Assembly (NCBI GenBank): GCA_947372365.1
Contig: CANBTK010000027.1
Span: 1 to 10,779, forward strand
Direction: 5' to 3'
Length of the DNA: 10,779 nucleotides
Source: Flavipsychrobacter stenotrophus
GTDB taxonomy: Bacteria; Bacteroidota; Bacteroidia; Chitinophagales; Chitinophagaceae
The position numbers and the translations under genes were made by a program. The notes under the pieces are model-generated. The model did no database searches. It worked only from the letters and a program-made list of their open reading frames with translations, and had not been told where the DNA came from. The first letter of the stretch is position 1. Each line of letters opens with the position of its first letter. This document shows, in pieces, positions 1-7,688 of this stretch.

Positions 1-117
1 AAGCAAGGCATGGCCGCTTTTGCGCAACAAATGAAACCCGATAAAGTTTTACTGATAGGCGACGATGGCATGCCGTGGCAGGAATTCCTGTCCATTAACC
101 CAAGGGAACTATTCTAG
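1..117 (+). CDS. C-terminal end of a probable DUF4143-type AAA ATPase (partial)
   Basis: An open frame enters from the left edge in frame 1 and ends at TAG 115-117, giving 38 residues. The tail contains K-V-L-L-I-G-D-D-G and W-Q-E-F-L, ending in N-P-R-E-L-F. This pattern (a strand with VLLIG, then 'G.PW.EFL') resembles the extreme C-terminus of Bacteroidota ATP-binding proteins with an AAA domain followed by DUF4143. Those are cytoplasmic proteins with a Walker ATPase and a restriction-nuclease-like C-terminal domain, and their role is poorly known. The catalytic part lies outside the window, so the assignment rests on the tail alone. The gene converges with the minus-strand gene ending at 132, leaving a 14-bp gap with no visible terminator. 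Confidence 0.55.
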   Translation, partial: KQGMAAFAQQMKPDKVLLIGDDGMPWQEFLSINPRELF

Positions 118-131
118 CACCGGGCATTTCG

Positions 132-851
132 TTACTTAAACTGCTTGAAATAGTAAATAACGCCGCCTTCTTCCAGTATCAATTCGCCCTTCTGGCATTT
201 AGTTACTTTTATTGACCTCAGGTTACGGCCTGCGCAGTCCAGCGCCTGGCTGGCATCAAGGCCCTTTATGTACCAACCCGGGTCATTATTCAGGTCGTTG
301 CCGCAATAAATGTAGCCTTGCTTTTCGTCACTGCCCTTGCCTGTAACGTAGAGCGATTTTATTTGATTGGCAAAGTCAACGCCGCCGCCATCTTTATCAA
401 TAGTGCGCTTGTAAACCGTCCAGTGGCCTATCATCTGGTCGATGCTGGTAACCGGCAATATCTTTTCTTCCTTTTCCAGTACTATCACCTGGGCAGTGTC
501 CGATGTATCGGGCACAAAGTAGTAGATGCCCTGCGGGTCGGTTAATACCAGGCTCCTGTTAGGCCGCCTGAGCGCCACAGTATAAGCCCTCGTGCCAAAC
601 TCCAAATGGTCGTCCTCATCATAGGTATACTTACCACGGTACACAAAGCCGTCGCGTAGCCTGTAGGTAAATGTATCGCGCATGGCAAAAGTCATGAACA
701 AAGTGTCTTTAAACTCCACAACCGTAGAATCCAGCTTCAGGCGCTTAAATTCAACCCAGCGGCCCGGCAGCATATGCTGCACTTTTTCCTTTTTCTTTGC
801 CCAAAGTGCGGCCGGCAACAACAGCAATAATAAAATCAGTATCTTTCTCAT
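132..851 (-). CDS. exported two-repeat protein of unknown function
   Basis: This 239-aa protein has a clear signal peptide: M-R-K, a run of leucines, then A-A-L-W-A before K-K-K, so cleavage is likely after residue 18. No cysteine lies at the cleavage site, so it should be a soluble periplasmic or secreted protein, not a lipoprotein. The mature part is an internal duplication. Residues 27-114 start M-L-P-G-R-W-V-E-F-K-R and end L-V-L-T-D-P-Q-G-I-Y-Y-F. Residues 140-237 start M-I-G-H-W-T-V-Y-K-R and end L-I-L-E-E-G-G-V-I-Y-Y-F. A 'G.W' start and a closing strand are typical of lipocalin-like barrels, so two small beta domains are a reasonable guess. Cysteines 183, 206 and 219 occur only in the second half. 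The ATG (849-851) has no Shine-Dalgarno, only an AT-rich leader. I do not recognise the family. Confidence 0.85.
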   Translation of the reverse strand: MRKILILLLLLLPAALWAKKKEKVQHMLPGRWVEFKRLKLDSTVVEFKDTLFMTFAMRDTFTYRLRDGFVYRGKYTYDEDDHLEFGTRAYTVALRRPNRSLVLTDPQGIYYFVPDTSDTAQVIVLEKEEKILPVTSIDQMIGHWTVYKRTIDKDGGGVDFANQIKSLYVTGKGSDEKQGYIYCGNDLNNDPGWYIKGLDASQALDCAGRNLRSIKVTKCQKGELILEEGGVIYYFKQFK

Positions 852-890
852 CTAAAAATTAATCAAAAGTAAACGGGGCAACCGTCAGGG

Positions 891-898
891 CAAAAATA
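891..898 (-). promoter_or_regulatory. -7 box (TAttTTTG) for the exported two-repeat protein
   Basis: Read on the minus strand this is TATTTTTG, a full match to the Bacteroidota -7 consensus TAnnTTTG. It lies about 40 bp before the ATG at 851, predicting a leader of roughly 35 nt. I find no clear TTTG -33 partner 19-21 bp upstream, so the call rests on one box. The 113-bp divergent gap (852-964) must also hold the amidase promoter; only a weak TATTATTG at 925-932 was seen for that direction. Confidence 0.45.
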
Positions 899-964
899 TA
901 CATTGCCCGCAACATATGTTTCGTTATTATTGTAACATTAACAGAAATAAACACCCAACAACAA

Positions 965-1747
965 ATGGCAGGCCAACAATTGCATATAACGCTCATACAG
1001 GCAGATATAGTATGGGAAGATGTACAGGCAAACCTAGCTAACTACGAAAAGAAGATAGCCGCTATTGAGGGCGCCAAGCATGTAGTAGTGCTACCTGAAA
1101 TGTTCAGCACAGGTTTTAGCATGGCACCTGAGCGCCTTGCGGAGCCTATGGATGGCAGGGCAGTAACCTGGATGGCCGATATGGCCGTTAAATACCGCTG
1201 CATAGTTACAGGCAGCCTTATAATAGAGGAGGAAGGCAAGTACTACAACCGTATGCTGTGGGTGCAGCCTGACGGGCGCATTGGCTTTTACGACAAACGC
1301 CACCTGTTCGGTTATGCAGGCGAGGACAAGCACTATACACCCGGCGATACGCGCCAGATAGCACAGGTAAATGGCTGGAAAGTGAACTTACAGATTTGTT
1401 ACGACCTTCGGTTCCCGGTATGGGCCAGGAATACCGATGGCGCTTACGATATACTCCTTTATGTTGCTAACTGGCCACAACAGCGCAGCCTGGCCTGGAA
1501 AACGCTATTGCAGGCGCGGGCAATTGAAAATATGTGCTATGTTGTGGGTGTAAACCGCGTGGGGCAGGATGGCAAAGGCCACCAATATACCGGCGACAGC
1601 AGCGTTTTTGGCCCGCTAGGCGAAACACTGTGGCAACATAGTGGCACGGAGGCAACACATACGGTAACACTGGACAAGGCAAACCTGGAAAATGCTAGGT
1701 TATCTTTACCTTTTCTGGCTGACGCTGATAAGTTCCTGCTGTTGTAA
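965..1747 (+). CDS. nitrilase-superfamily amidohydrolase (omega-amidase/YafV type)
   Basis: This 260-aa protein is a complete carbon-nitrogen hydrolase, a cytoplasmic enzyme that splits amide bonds through a Glu-Lys-Cys triad. The triad is visible: Glu45 in V-L-P-E-M-F-S-T-G-F-S, Lys111 in Y-D-K-R-H-L-F, and Cys145 in L-Q-I-C-Y-D-L-R-F-P. The auxiliary Glu120 lies in Y-A-G-E-D-K-H-Y. The F-S-T-G-F-S-M segment, the C-Y-D-L-R-F-P context and the closing L-P-F-L-A-D-A-D are typical of the YafV/omega-amidase branch. Members of that branch hydrolyse alpha-ketoglutaramate or alpha-ketosuccinamate and often take part in methionine-salvage transamination. The length fits the family (about 250-265 aa). 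It stands alone, divergent from the two-repeat protein, and ends at the hairpin at 1790. The exact substrate is inferred from the subfamily only. Confidence 0.93.
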   Translation: MAGQQLHITLIQADIVWEDVQANLANYEKKIAAIEGAKHVVVLPEMFSTGFSMAPERLAEPMDGRAVTWMADMAVKYRCIVTGSLIIEEEGKYYNRMLWVQPDGRIGFYDKRHLFGYAGEDKHYTPGDTRQIAQVNGWKVNLQICYDLRFPVWARNTDGAYDILLYVANWPQQRSLAWKTLLQARAIENMCYVVGVNRVGQDGKGHQYTGDSSVFGPLGETLWQHSGTEATHTVTLDKANLENARLSLPFLADADKFLLL

Positions 1748-1789
1748 GCTGAAGCAAGCAAAAAACACAACCACATCTTGACAAAAGCA

Positions 1790-1819
1790 AAAAATCCCCC
1801 GCATAAGCAGGGGATTTTT
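1790..1819. terminator. bidirectional rho-independent terminator
   Basis: AAAAATCCCC (1790-1799) pairs perfectly with GGGGATTTTT (1810-1819) around a 10-nt loop. The loop can add a small GC-ATAA-GC pair. The arms carry an A run on one side and a T run on the other, so the hairpin works on both strands. It sits 43 bp after the amidase stop and 22 bp after the end of the minus-strand lipoprotein gene, as expected between convergent units. Confidence 0.9.
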
Positions 1820-1840
1820 CAATTATAAATGCATTGTAAA

Positions 1841-2485
1841 TTATTGTTTCTGGAACACCCTAACCGCATTTGGGTTGAAAGGGCCTGTACCACCTATCTT
1901 ATACCTGAAAGTCGAATCAGCCATGTTGATAGAAGCGCTTACACCGTAGATATCGCCCTGCGAGGTGCTCTGCAACGGGAATGACATTGTGCTGTCATCA
2001 ACCTGTACAAACAACGCCGGTACAATAGCCGAACTTGGAGGTACTACACCGCCAACATTATCTATTTCGTACAAACCATTAGCGCGCTTGGTAACAGTAA
2101 CAGGCTGCAGGTTAGACAAACGAAGGTAGCTACCTGCCAGGTTAAGTGTAGGGTTAACATCTGTAACAGCAACATAAATGCCTGCGCTGCCCTTCATCCC
2201 ATACTTATTTTTTGCAGTAATGTTAACTACGTACAAACCTGGCGCAGTATTATCCAGAGTGCTCTGGTCCACTACAACAGGGTATGATTCTTTATAAAAA
2301 GAATCGTACGATGATGCACTGATTGTAGGTAATGCACCACCTACTGGTATACTGTAATATTGTGCTCCTGATACTACAATAGTTGGGGTAGAATAAGTAA
2401 CTAAAGTTGAAACTGTATTATCCTTCTTTTTACAAGCAGTAAAAGCCATTACAGCTAAAAAAGGTATGATTAAAAATTTTTTCAT
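1841..2485 (-). CDS. SusCD-associated Ig-like lipoprotein
   Basis: This 214-aa protein has a lipoprotein signal: M-K-K-F-L-I-I-P-F-L, then A-F-T-A-C with the lipidated Cys18, followed by K-K-K-D-N. Residues about 30-108 read like a bacterial Ig-like domain of the DUF5011/DUF5012 kind: a P-T-I-V-V-S-G start, a conserved G-L-Y-V-V-N-I-T strand, then A-K-N-K-Y-G and a final Y-V-A-V-T-D strand. Residues about 115-214 form a second beta-rich region opening G-S-Y-L-R-L and ending R-V-F-Q-K-Q; it resembles the C-terminal domain of BT_2262-like lipoproteins. It is the last gene of the SusC-SusD operon, 45 bp after the SusD-like gene, and ends before the 1790-1819 terminator. A role as an accessory surface ligand-binding lipoprotein (SusE-like position) is inferred from location. 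The domain names are from memory of family style. Confidence 0.82.
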   Translation of the reverse strand: MKKFLIIPFLAVMAFTACKKKDNTVSTLVTYSTPTIVVSGAQYYSIPVGGALPTISASSYDSFYKESYPVVVDQSTLDNTAPGLYVVNITAKNKYGMKGSAGIYVAVTDVNPTLNLAGSYLRLSNLQPVTVTKRANGLYEIDNVGGVVPPSSAIVPALFVQVDDSTMSFPLQSTSQGDIYGVSASINMADSTFRYKIGGTGPFNPNAVRVFQKQ

Positions 2486-2530
2486 GTTCTTTTGTTTTGT
2501 TTCAAAAAATTATTTTGCTTCCCAACAATA

Positions 2531-4057
2531 TTATAAATCCCACCACATTTTTGTAGTCAGTGGAAGTAAACCAGGAAATGCTGAATTCCTTACACTTTCT
2601 GTAGTAGGGTACAGGAACCTCTTAGGCAAACCTGAACCACCTGCAGTGATTGAACGAACGAAGAAATCAGGATAACCGGTACGGCGCATTTCAGTCCATG
2701 CTTCGAAGCCCTGGTTACCGCACATTGCAAACCACTTGCCGGTAATGATATGGCGAAGTTTTTCTGCAACAGTACCTGCATAAGGGTAAACAGCCCAATA
2801 ACCAGCCGGGATACCATTAGTAACATCACCGTTTACGTAAATGTCGTAGGCAGTAGCACCATCAACACCAATTTCAGTGCTCATCTGGCCAGAATAGTAG
2901 TTAAAGTTAGCTGCAACTGCTTTATAGAAAAGTGTTGAGTCATTACCTACAGCCCAACCCCTTGCAACAGCCTCAGCTTGTAAGAAATAACTTTCATAGC
3001 TGGTAAGGAAGTTAACCGGAGCAGATGTCGATTTTGCATTAGCTGCATCGCCACCTACATAAACGTTAGGAATAGAGTAGGTATTTGCTGCAACATTGAT
3101 ATTGTAAGCACCCTGTGTAATACCCTGAACCTGGCCAGTAGTTAATGCTTCGAAAAACACGTAAGCCCTGTAATCGTCATTGCTGTTCATGCTATCAATT
3201 ACAGTAGAACTGCCCACGATGTTCTGTGTACCATTTACTACAACTGAAGAAGCTTCAGCGTACAATGGGTTTTTATTACCTGTTGTATAGCCATAACCAA
3301 TGAACGCGTCCTCGCCAGTGCCAATGAATGCAACACCCGGTGTAGCATATAAGGCAGCTATACCTGTTTGCGCCCATGTTGGGTTGATTTTGCTTATACG
3401 AAGGTAAGAGCGTAATTTAAGGGTATAACCAAACTTAGCCCATTTAGCCATATCGCCACCGTAAACAAGGTCATCAGCTCCAGGCCCAGCTGCATCTGCC
3501 TGCTGAATCAGCACTTCGGCAGAATCAATGTACTTCAGGATACCGTTGTAAACTACAACCTGAGAATCATATTTAGGGTTAACTATACCGCCATCAACTG
3601 GCTGAGCTTTTAACGCCTGTTTAAAAGGTACATCGCCAAAGGCATCAGTAGTCAACTGGAAGGTGTAAGCCTGCAGCAACAATGCAATAGCCTTATAATG
3701 CCTCTTTTTCTGCTGGTCAGCTACTTTAATTAACTGGTACAGATTTTCATTAGCAGTGTAAAGGTTATCCCACAGGTAAGAATAGTTATCCTGGCCCGGG
3801 TTATACTGCTCTATAATTTTATATTGGCTTGCATTCGGGCTCTGTGTCCAGTAACCAGCCCACATGCTACCATTAATTTGCATATCGCAACCTAAAGCAG
3901 TGCCAATATTTAACTGGCCAGCAGGTAATAAAGTACTAACCGTGCCATAAGTAGCAATATTTGGGTTTGTGTTCACATCAAGAAATTTCCTACAAGATGA
4001 AACACTTAAAACCAATCCTGCTGCCGCTGCTATAACAATTTTCTTATTAACAAACAT
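2531..4057 (-). CDS. SusD/RagB-like nutrient-binding outer-membrane lipoprotein (SusD-like_2 type)
   Basis: This 508-aa protein has a lipoprotein signal peptide (M-F-V-N-K-K, a hydrophobic A/L/V stretch, then L-S-V-S-S-C) with Cys22 as the lipid site. The mature start C-R-K-F-L-D-V-N-T-N-P-N is the hallmark of the SusD-like_2 branch of SusD/RagB proteins. The body is alpha-helical with TPR-like segments, for example around N-L-Y-T-A-N-E-N-L-Y-Q-L-I and A-K-F-G-Y-T-L-K-L-R-S-Y-L-R. The C-terminus has the family's W-F-A-M-C-G-N-Q-G-F-E-A-W-T-E-M-R-R-T-G-Y block. Length fits the family. SusD-like proteins lie on the cell surface as a hinged lid over their SusC partner and bind the nutrient. Here the gene starts 35 bp after the SusC stop, so the two are cotranscribed. 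The ligand cannot be told from sequence; this branch is not restricted to glycans. Confidence 0.95.
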   Translation of the reverse strand: MFVNKKIVIAAAAGLVLSVSSCRKFLDVNTNPNIATYGTVSTLLPAGQLNIGTALGCDMQINGSMWAGYWTQSPNASQYKIIEQYNPGQDNYSYLWDNLYTANENLYQLIKVADQQKKRHYKAIALLLQAYTFQLTTDAFGDVPFKQALKAQPVDGGIVNPKYDSQVVVYNGILKYIDSAEVLIQQADAAGPGADDLVYGGDMAKWAKFGYTLKLRSYLRISKINPTWAQTGIAALYATPGVAFIGTGEDAFIGYGYTTGNKNPLYAEASSVVVNGTQNIVGSSTVIDSMNSNDDYRAYVFFEALTTGQVQGITQGAYNINVAANTYSIPNVYVGGDAANAKSTSAPVNFLTSYESYFLQAEAVARGWAVGNDSTLFYKAVAANFNYYSGQMSTEIGVDGATAYDIYVNGDVTNGIPAGYWAVYPYAGTVAEKLRHIITGKWFAMCGNQGFEAWTEMRRTGYPDFFVRSITAGGSGLPKRFLYPTTESVRNSAFPGLLPLTTKMWWDL

Positions 4058-4092
4058 AATAATTAATTTACAACTTGGTTTAAATTAATGGT

Positions 4093-7000
4093 TTAGAAAG
4101 TAGCTTTAATAGAGATACCATAATTTCTCTGCGATGGGCTTGCTGTAAAGTTGAAGCCTTGTGCGTTGCCAGCAGAACCACTTGAAGTTTCTTCTGGGTC
4201 GTTGTACTTATTGCTCTTAGATGTCCATAAGATCAGGTTTGAACCAAATAAGCCAGCTTCAAGTGAACCAAATGGGCTGCGTTTGTAGTATTTAGCAGGT
4301 ATGCGGTATGACAGCGACAATTCCTGAAGCCTTACAAAACCAGCATCAACCAGGAACTGAGCAGGAAGCTTAGACTCTACGTTAACATAGTAATCGTAAG
4401 GAGAGAAAGCTGTAGTGTTCTTAAGGTAGTTGCCTGTAGTACCAACCTGATAAACAGAATTGTTCCAAACGTAAGGGTTACGATTGTTAACAGTTGTGAT
4501 TTCAGATGTACCATTAAAGTCCATATCGGCCTTAGTTTTGCTGTAGAACTGGCCACCTTGCTTACAAGTAAATATTGCATGTAATTTCAGGCCTTTCCAG
4601 CTAAGGTCAGTACCCCATGATGCGATAAAACGTGGCTGGTAAGAACCTTTGTAAACTGGCTTAGAAGTAGTTACAGGGTTGCCGGTAACTGGGTCAACAA
4701 CTGCATGGCCATCGTGGTAAGCGATGTCGTTGCCGAAGAATGTACCGAAAGGATGTCCAACTGCTGCAACAACTGCAAGGTCGTTAGTACCACCTAATAC
4801 TACGTTCTCTAAACCTGATGTAAGGCGGTCAACGTTATTTTTGTTATGTGTGTAAGTACCGAAAAGCTCCCAAGTTAAACCCCATTTGGTTTTAATTGGT
4901 GTACCCCTCAGGCTTATTTCAATACCCTTGTTAGATATATCGCCTACATTCAGGTAATGGAAACCTAAACCAGTTGATGGAGGCAATGGAGCTGCTGTAA
5001 TCAAATCAACAGTCTGGCTGTTATAATAAGTAATGGTAGTGCTCAACCTGTCATTCAGGAATGATAACTCAGTACCCATTTCAAACTCGCGTGTCCTTTC
5101 AGGGCGCAGGTTGCCTGGGCCGAATGTAGAACCGATTGAGTAAGCTGGGATACCGTTGAATGGAGGCTGGATGCTACCGAAGCCAGATACAATAGCGCTT
5201 TGGCTGTAACCTGCAGGGTTGTTAGCATAAGGGATACCTGATGCACCAACGCCCGACGCAGCGAAACGAACTTTACCATAGTTCAATACATTTTTCTTGA
5301 ACTTAGTACCGTTTAACCTTTCAGTGAACACCCATGATGCGTTAGCACCAGGGTAGAAGTATGAGTTGTGGTCGAACTGTAAAGTAGAGCTCCATTCGTT
5401 ACGGCCGGTCATCTCAAGGAACAATTCCCTGCGGAAATTGAATTTGATATCTGTGTAAACGCCGTGGCTCCTTCTTTTGCTAATTGGGTTAAGAGCTGTG
5501 ATAGGGCCTGCATTGTTACCCAGATAGTAGAAGTTAGGGATAACTAAACCGATAGATGGGTCAACTGTTGCCTGTAGGCCTTCGCTCTGAGTAATTGAAG
5601 CGTTATGGCCAGCAAGTACATTGATACCGAAATCTTTACCTAAGTCATGAGCGAAAGTAACCATAAGGTCATTGTTCATGGTGAAGAAGGTAGTGTTGTA
5701 CTGAGAGAAACCGCCTTTATTGATGTAAGGAAGGCCTGCATAGAAAGCGTCAGCGCCTACTGCATTAGTAGTTGGTGTTTTGTAAGTAGACCTGTCGTCA
5801 GAAACGTCTAAGCCTAACCTGTCAACAACATTGAATGAACCTTTTTTGAAACCAAGGTTTACGTCGCCCATTAACCTGTCTGTTTTATTACGGTTGTCGT
5901 AATATTTTGCAGCCCAATATGGGTTTTTGTAGTAAGCACCATAGTAACCGTACCTTTCAACACCCAAAGTGTCATAGTACTGCATAGAGTAATATTTGTT
6001 TTCCAGGTCTTTCAGTTCCCAAATCGGAATGTCCCTTGCAGTCTGGTAAAGGTTGCTTAAAACTGAACCTGAACCCTGGCCACCTGATGAAGCACGTGAA
6101 TAAGAGTTGATGTAGTTTACGTTAATGCTAGAGTAGAAAGCATTGCTTAACTGAGTGCTTGCATTAAAGCGAAGGCTGTATTTATTATAGAACGAATTAG
6201 GAACGATGCCCTGGCTGTTCAAAGAATTCAAAGAAAGGAAATAAGAACTTGCGTCGCTGCCACCAGATAAAGCAACATAGTTATTTAAGTTCTGGCCATG
6301 GTTAAAGAAACTCTTGATGTTGTTAGCCTGGTCAGAATATGGCTTTACTAATTGTTTGCCATCTATTACCTGGCCCCATGGGCGTAAAGCGTTGTCAAAT
6401 GGTGCGCCCCAGCTAAAATTCTCGCGGCGGTCATCAGCTACACCTGCGTAGATGTTGCCCTGACCGTATTGATGTTGCAGGTTAGCATACTTTAAGATGT
6501 CAGACTGAGTGAAAGTAGCCTTATAAGTAATATCCAATTTACTTGCTTTGTTGCTGTTGTCGTGATGCCTTCCTTTCTTAGTAGTAATCATGATAGCGCC
6601 GAATGCACCCCTTTCGCCATATAACGCAGCGGCAGCAGGGCCTTCAAGTACAGTTATTGATTCAATTTCGTCTGGGTCAATATCGTTGCCGCTGTTACCG
6701 AAGTCAACGTCAGTTAATGCTAAAGTCGCATCAGAGCTTGCTAACCTACGGTCATAGTTGTTAGTGATAACACCATCAACAACCATTATCGCGTTATTGT
6801 TTTTACCAATTGATTTTTCACCACGAAGGATGATACGGCTAGAACCGCCCGGGCCACCTGTAGAACTGGTGATGTTAGCGCCAGCCACTTTACCTTGCAA
6901 TGCTGAAACAACACTGGTATTGTTGCCAGCTGTCAGTTCGTCGCCGCTTACAGTTGTAGAGCTAAAGCCTACTTCGCGCTTTTCCCTTTTAATGCCTAAT

Positions 7001-7323
7001 GCCGTAACTACAGCGCCTTCCAGCGTCTTAGCATTAGCTTTAAGCTTTACAGTAATTTCGCTCTGGCCACTATCTGTAACGTAAGCAAGGTTATAACCTA
7101 ATGCCTGAATAACCAACTGGTGTTTGCCATCAGGGACATCCAAATTGAAATTTCCGTTTGCATCAGTAACAGTACCAGTTGTGGTACCTTTTACATAAAC
7201 ACCGGCGGCCTGGTAGCCTTTGCCGTTTTCATCTAATACCTTTCCTGCTATGTTATGCGTTTGAGCAAAAGCTCCGATGCTAACAGTAAGCAGTAATACA
7301 AATAGTAACAAAGTTCTTTTCAT
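4093..7323 (-). CDS. SusC/RagA-type TonB-linked outer-membrane transporter
   Basis: This 1076-aa protein imports nutrients across the outer membrane using TonB energy. The signal peptide covers residues 1-20 (cut after A-F-A, before Q-T-H). Residues about 24-95 form the N-terminal carboxypeptidase-regulatory-like beta-sandwich (I-A-G-K-V-L-D-E-N-G, then T-D-A-N-G-N-F). The SusC signature follows at 101-122: L-E-G-A-V-V-T-A-L-G-I-K-R-E-K-R-E. The plug spans about 125-255, with S-A-L-Q-G-K-V-A-G-A-N-I, V-V-D-G-V and I-T-V-L-E-G-P-A-A-A-A-L-Y-G. The rest is the 22-strand barrel, ending in the terminal phenylalanine used for barrel assembly. It is the first gene of the SusC-SusD-lipoprotein operon. 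No FecR/ECF sigma pair flanks it, and there is no extended STN domain, so sigma/anti-sigma control through this receptor is unlikely. The substrate is unknown. Confidence 0.97.
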   Translation of the reverse strand: MKRTLLLFVLLLTVSIGAFAQTHNIAGKVLDENGKGYQAAGVYVKGTTTGTVTDANGNFNLDVPDGKHQLVIQALGYNLAYVTDSGQSEITVKLKANAKTLEGAVVTALGIKREKREVGFSSTTVSGDELTAGNNTSVVSALQGKVAGANITSSTGGPGGSSRIILRGEKSIGKNNNAIMVVDGVITNNYDRRLASSDATLALTDVDFGNSGNDIDPDEIESITVLEGPAAAALYGERGAFGAIMITTKKGRHHDNSNKASKLDITYKATFTQSDILKYANLQHQYGQGNIYAGVADDRRENFSWGAPFDNALRPWGQVIDGKQLVKPYSDQANNIKSFFNHGQNLNNYVALSGGSDASSYFLSLNSLNSQGIVPNSFYNKYSLRFNASTQLSNAFYSSINVNYINSYSRASSGGQGSGSVLSNLYQTARDIPIWELKDLENKYYSMQYYDTLGVERYGYYGAYYKNPYWAAKYYDNRNKTDRLMGDVNLGFKKGSFNVVDRLGLDVSDDRSTYKTPTTNAVGADAFYAGLPYINKGGFSQYNTTFFTMNNDLMVTFAHDLGKDFGINVLAGHNASITQSEGLQATVDPSIGLVIPNFYYLGNNAGPITALNPISKRRSHGVYTDIKFNFRRELFLEMTGRNEWSSTLQFDHNSYFYPGANASWVFTERLNGTKFKKNVLNYGKVRFAASGVGASGIPYANNPAGYSQSAIVSGFGSIQPPFNGIPAYSIGSTFGPGNLRPERTREFEMGTELSFLNDRLSTTITYYNSQTVDLITAAPLPPSTGLGFHYLNVGDISNKGIEISLRGTPIKTKWGLTWELFGTYTHNKNNVDRLTSGLENVVLGGTNDLAVVAAVGHPFGTFFGNDIAYHDGHAVVDPVTGNPVTTSKPVYKGSYQPRFIASWGTDLSWKGLKLHAIFTCKQGGQFYSKTKADMDFNGTSEITTVNNRNPYVWNNSVYQVGTTGNYLKNTTAFSPYDYYVNVESKLPAQFLVDAGFVRLQELSLSYRIPAKYYKRSPFGSLEAGLFGSNLILWTSKSNKYNDPEETSSGSAGNAQGFNFTASPSQRNYGISIKATF

Positions 7324-7383
7324 ACTGTTTGTTTTTCTTTAAAAATTGCACTTGTAAGTAAGACCTATAAATAACTGCCTGCT

Positions 7384-7401
7384 CGGGCCTTCACGGGCCT
7401 T
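7384..7401 (-). repeat. tandem AAGGCCCG repeat in the SusC leader
   Basis: On the minus strand the order is AAGGCCCGTG followed directly by AAGGCCCGAG, so the 8-bp core AAGGCCCG occurs twice with a 10-bp period (plus-strand CGGGCCTT at 7384-7391 and 7394-7401). It lies 61-78 bp upstream of the SusC ATG and is GC-rich in an AT-rich region. A direct repeat with one-helical-turn spacing can be a regulator site; if the promoter below is right, it falls inside the untranslated leader instead. Confidence 0.6.
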
Positions 7402-7419
7402 GTACAGTCAATTGGGGGG

Positions 7420-7451
7420 TGAATTTATATCAAGATATTGAATTAACAAAG
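7420..7451 (-). promoter_or_regulatory. weak promoter candidate for the SusC operon
   Basis: On the minus strand CTTTG (7451-7447) could serve as the -33 element, and TAAATTCA (7427-7420) lies 19 bp further on in the -7 position. The latter matches only TA and TT of TAnnTTTG. Start of transcription would be near 7416, giving a leader of about 90 nt. This is the best-spaced pair seen but is not a strong match; an activator-dependent promoter would look like this. Confidence 0.3.
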
Positions 7452-7519
7452 CGTTCTTTGCATTTTTCTTAACATTAATGCAGTTTTTGCGGCTTTTACC
7501 TGAAATATGCTGCGGTTAC

Positions 7520-7541
7520 CTTATCAACAACTTATCAACAG
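7520..7541 (+). repeat. tandem DnaA-box-like repeats (TTATCAACA x2)
   Basis: CTTATCAACAA (7520-7530) is followed at once by CTTATCAACAG (7531-7541). Each contains TTATCAACA, one base away from the DnaA box TTATCCACA, and the two boxes are 11 bp apart, on the same face of the helix. The match matters because a stand-alone DnaA domain IV protein is encoded about 1.1 kb away. It could instead be a chance AT-rich repeat. Confidence 0.5.
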
Positions 7542-7688
7542 GCGAAAATTTGTCATTTTACATTGTCCTTCATTTTACTTTATTGGGCGTGGCACGAAGG
7601 ACCTGAAACACGCTTTATTCAGCCTTTTTCCAGGCTACTTACGCCCCTTTTCCCGGCAAAAAAATGTTGCCCGTGTAGCTTAAAAATA

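Larger units (their letters stand above)
7324..7688. other. 365-bp intergenic region upstream of the SusC operon
   Basis: No convincing gene lies here. It separates the SusC start (7323) from the repressor stop (7689); both genes are on the minus strand. It contains the presumed SusC promoter and leader, a tandem 10-bp repeat (7384-7401 core), an inverted repeat CAAAG-CGTT-CTTTG (7447-7460), two DnaA-box-like repeats (7520-7541) and two weak hairpins (7565-7602, 7621-7636). No good T-tailed terminator for the repressor gene was found. Confidence 0.7.

Noticed and set aside
6758..7084. Plus-strand 108-aa frame inside the SusC gene
   Set aside because: It is the antisense shadow of a well-supported SusC plug domain; its composition reflects complementary codons.
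7520..7541. Replication origin at the two DnaA-box-like repeats
   Set aside because: Only two imperfect boxes, no clear unwinding region, and no full-length dnaA, dnaN or other origin-linked gene nearby.
7565..7602. GTCCTTC ... GAAGGAC inverted repeat
   Set aside because: 7-bp arms with a 24-nt loop and no T run; likely chance, and too weak to call an operator or terminator.
7621..7636. AGCCT-TTTTCC-AGGCT hairpin as terminator of the repressor gene
   Set aside because: The stem is only 5 bp and on the minus strand it is followed by GAATAAAG, without a T run.
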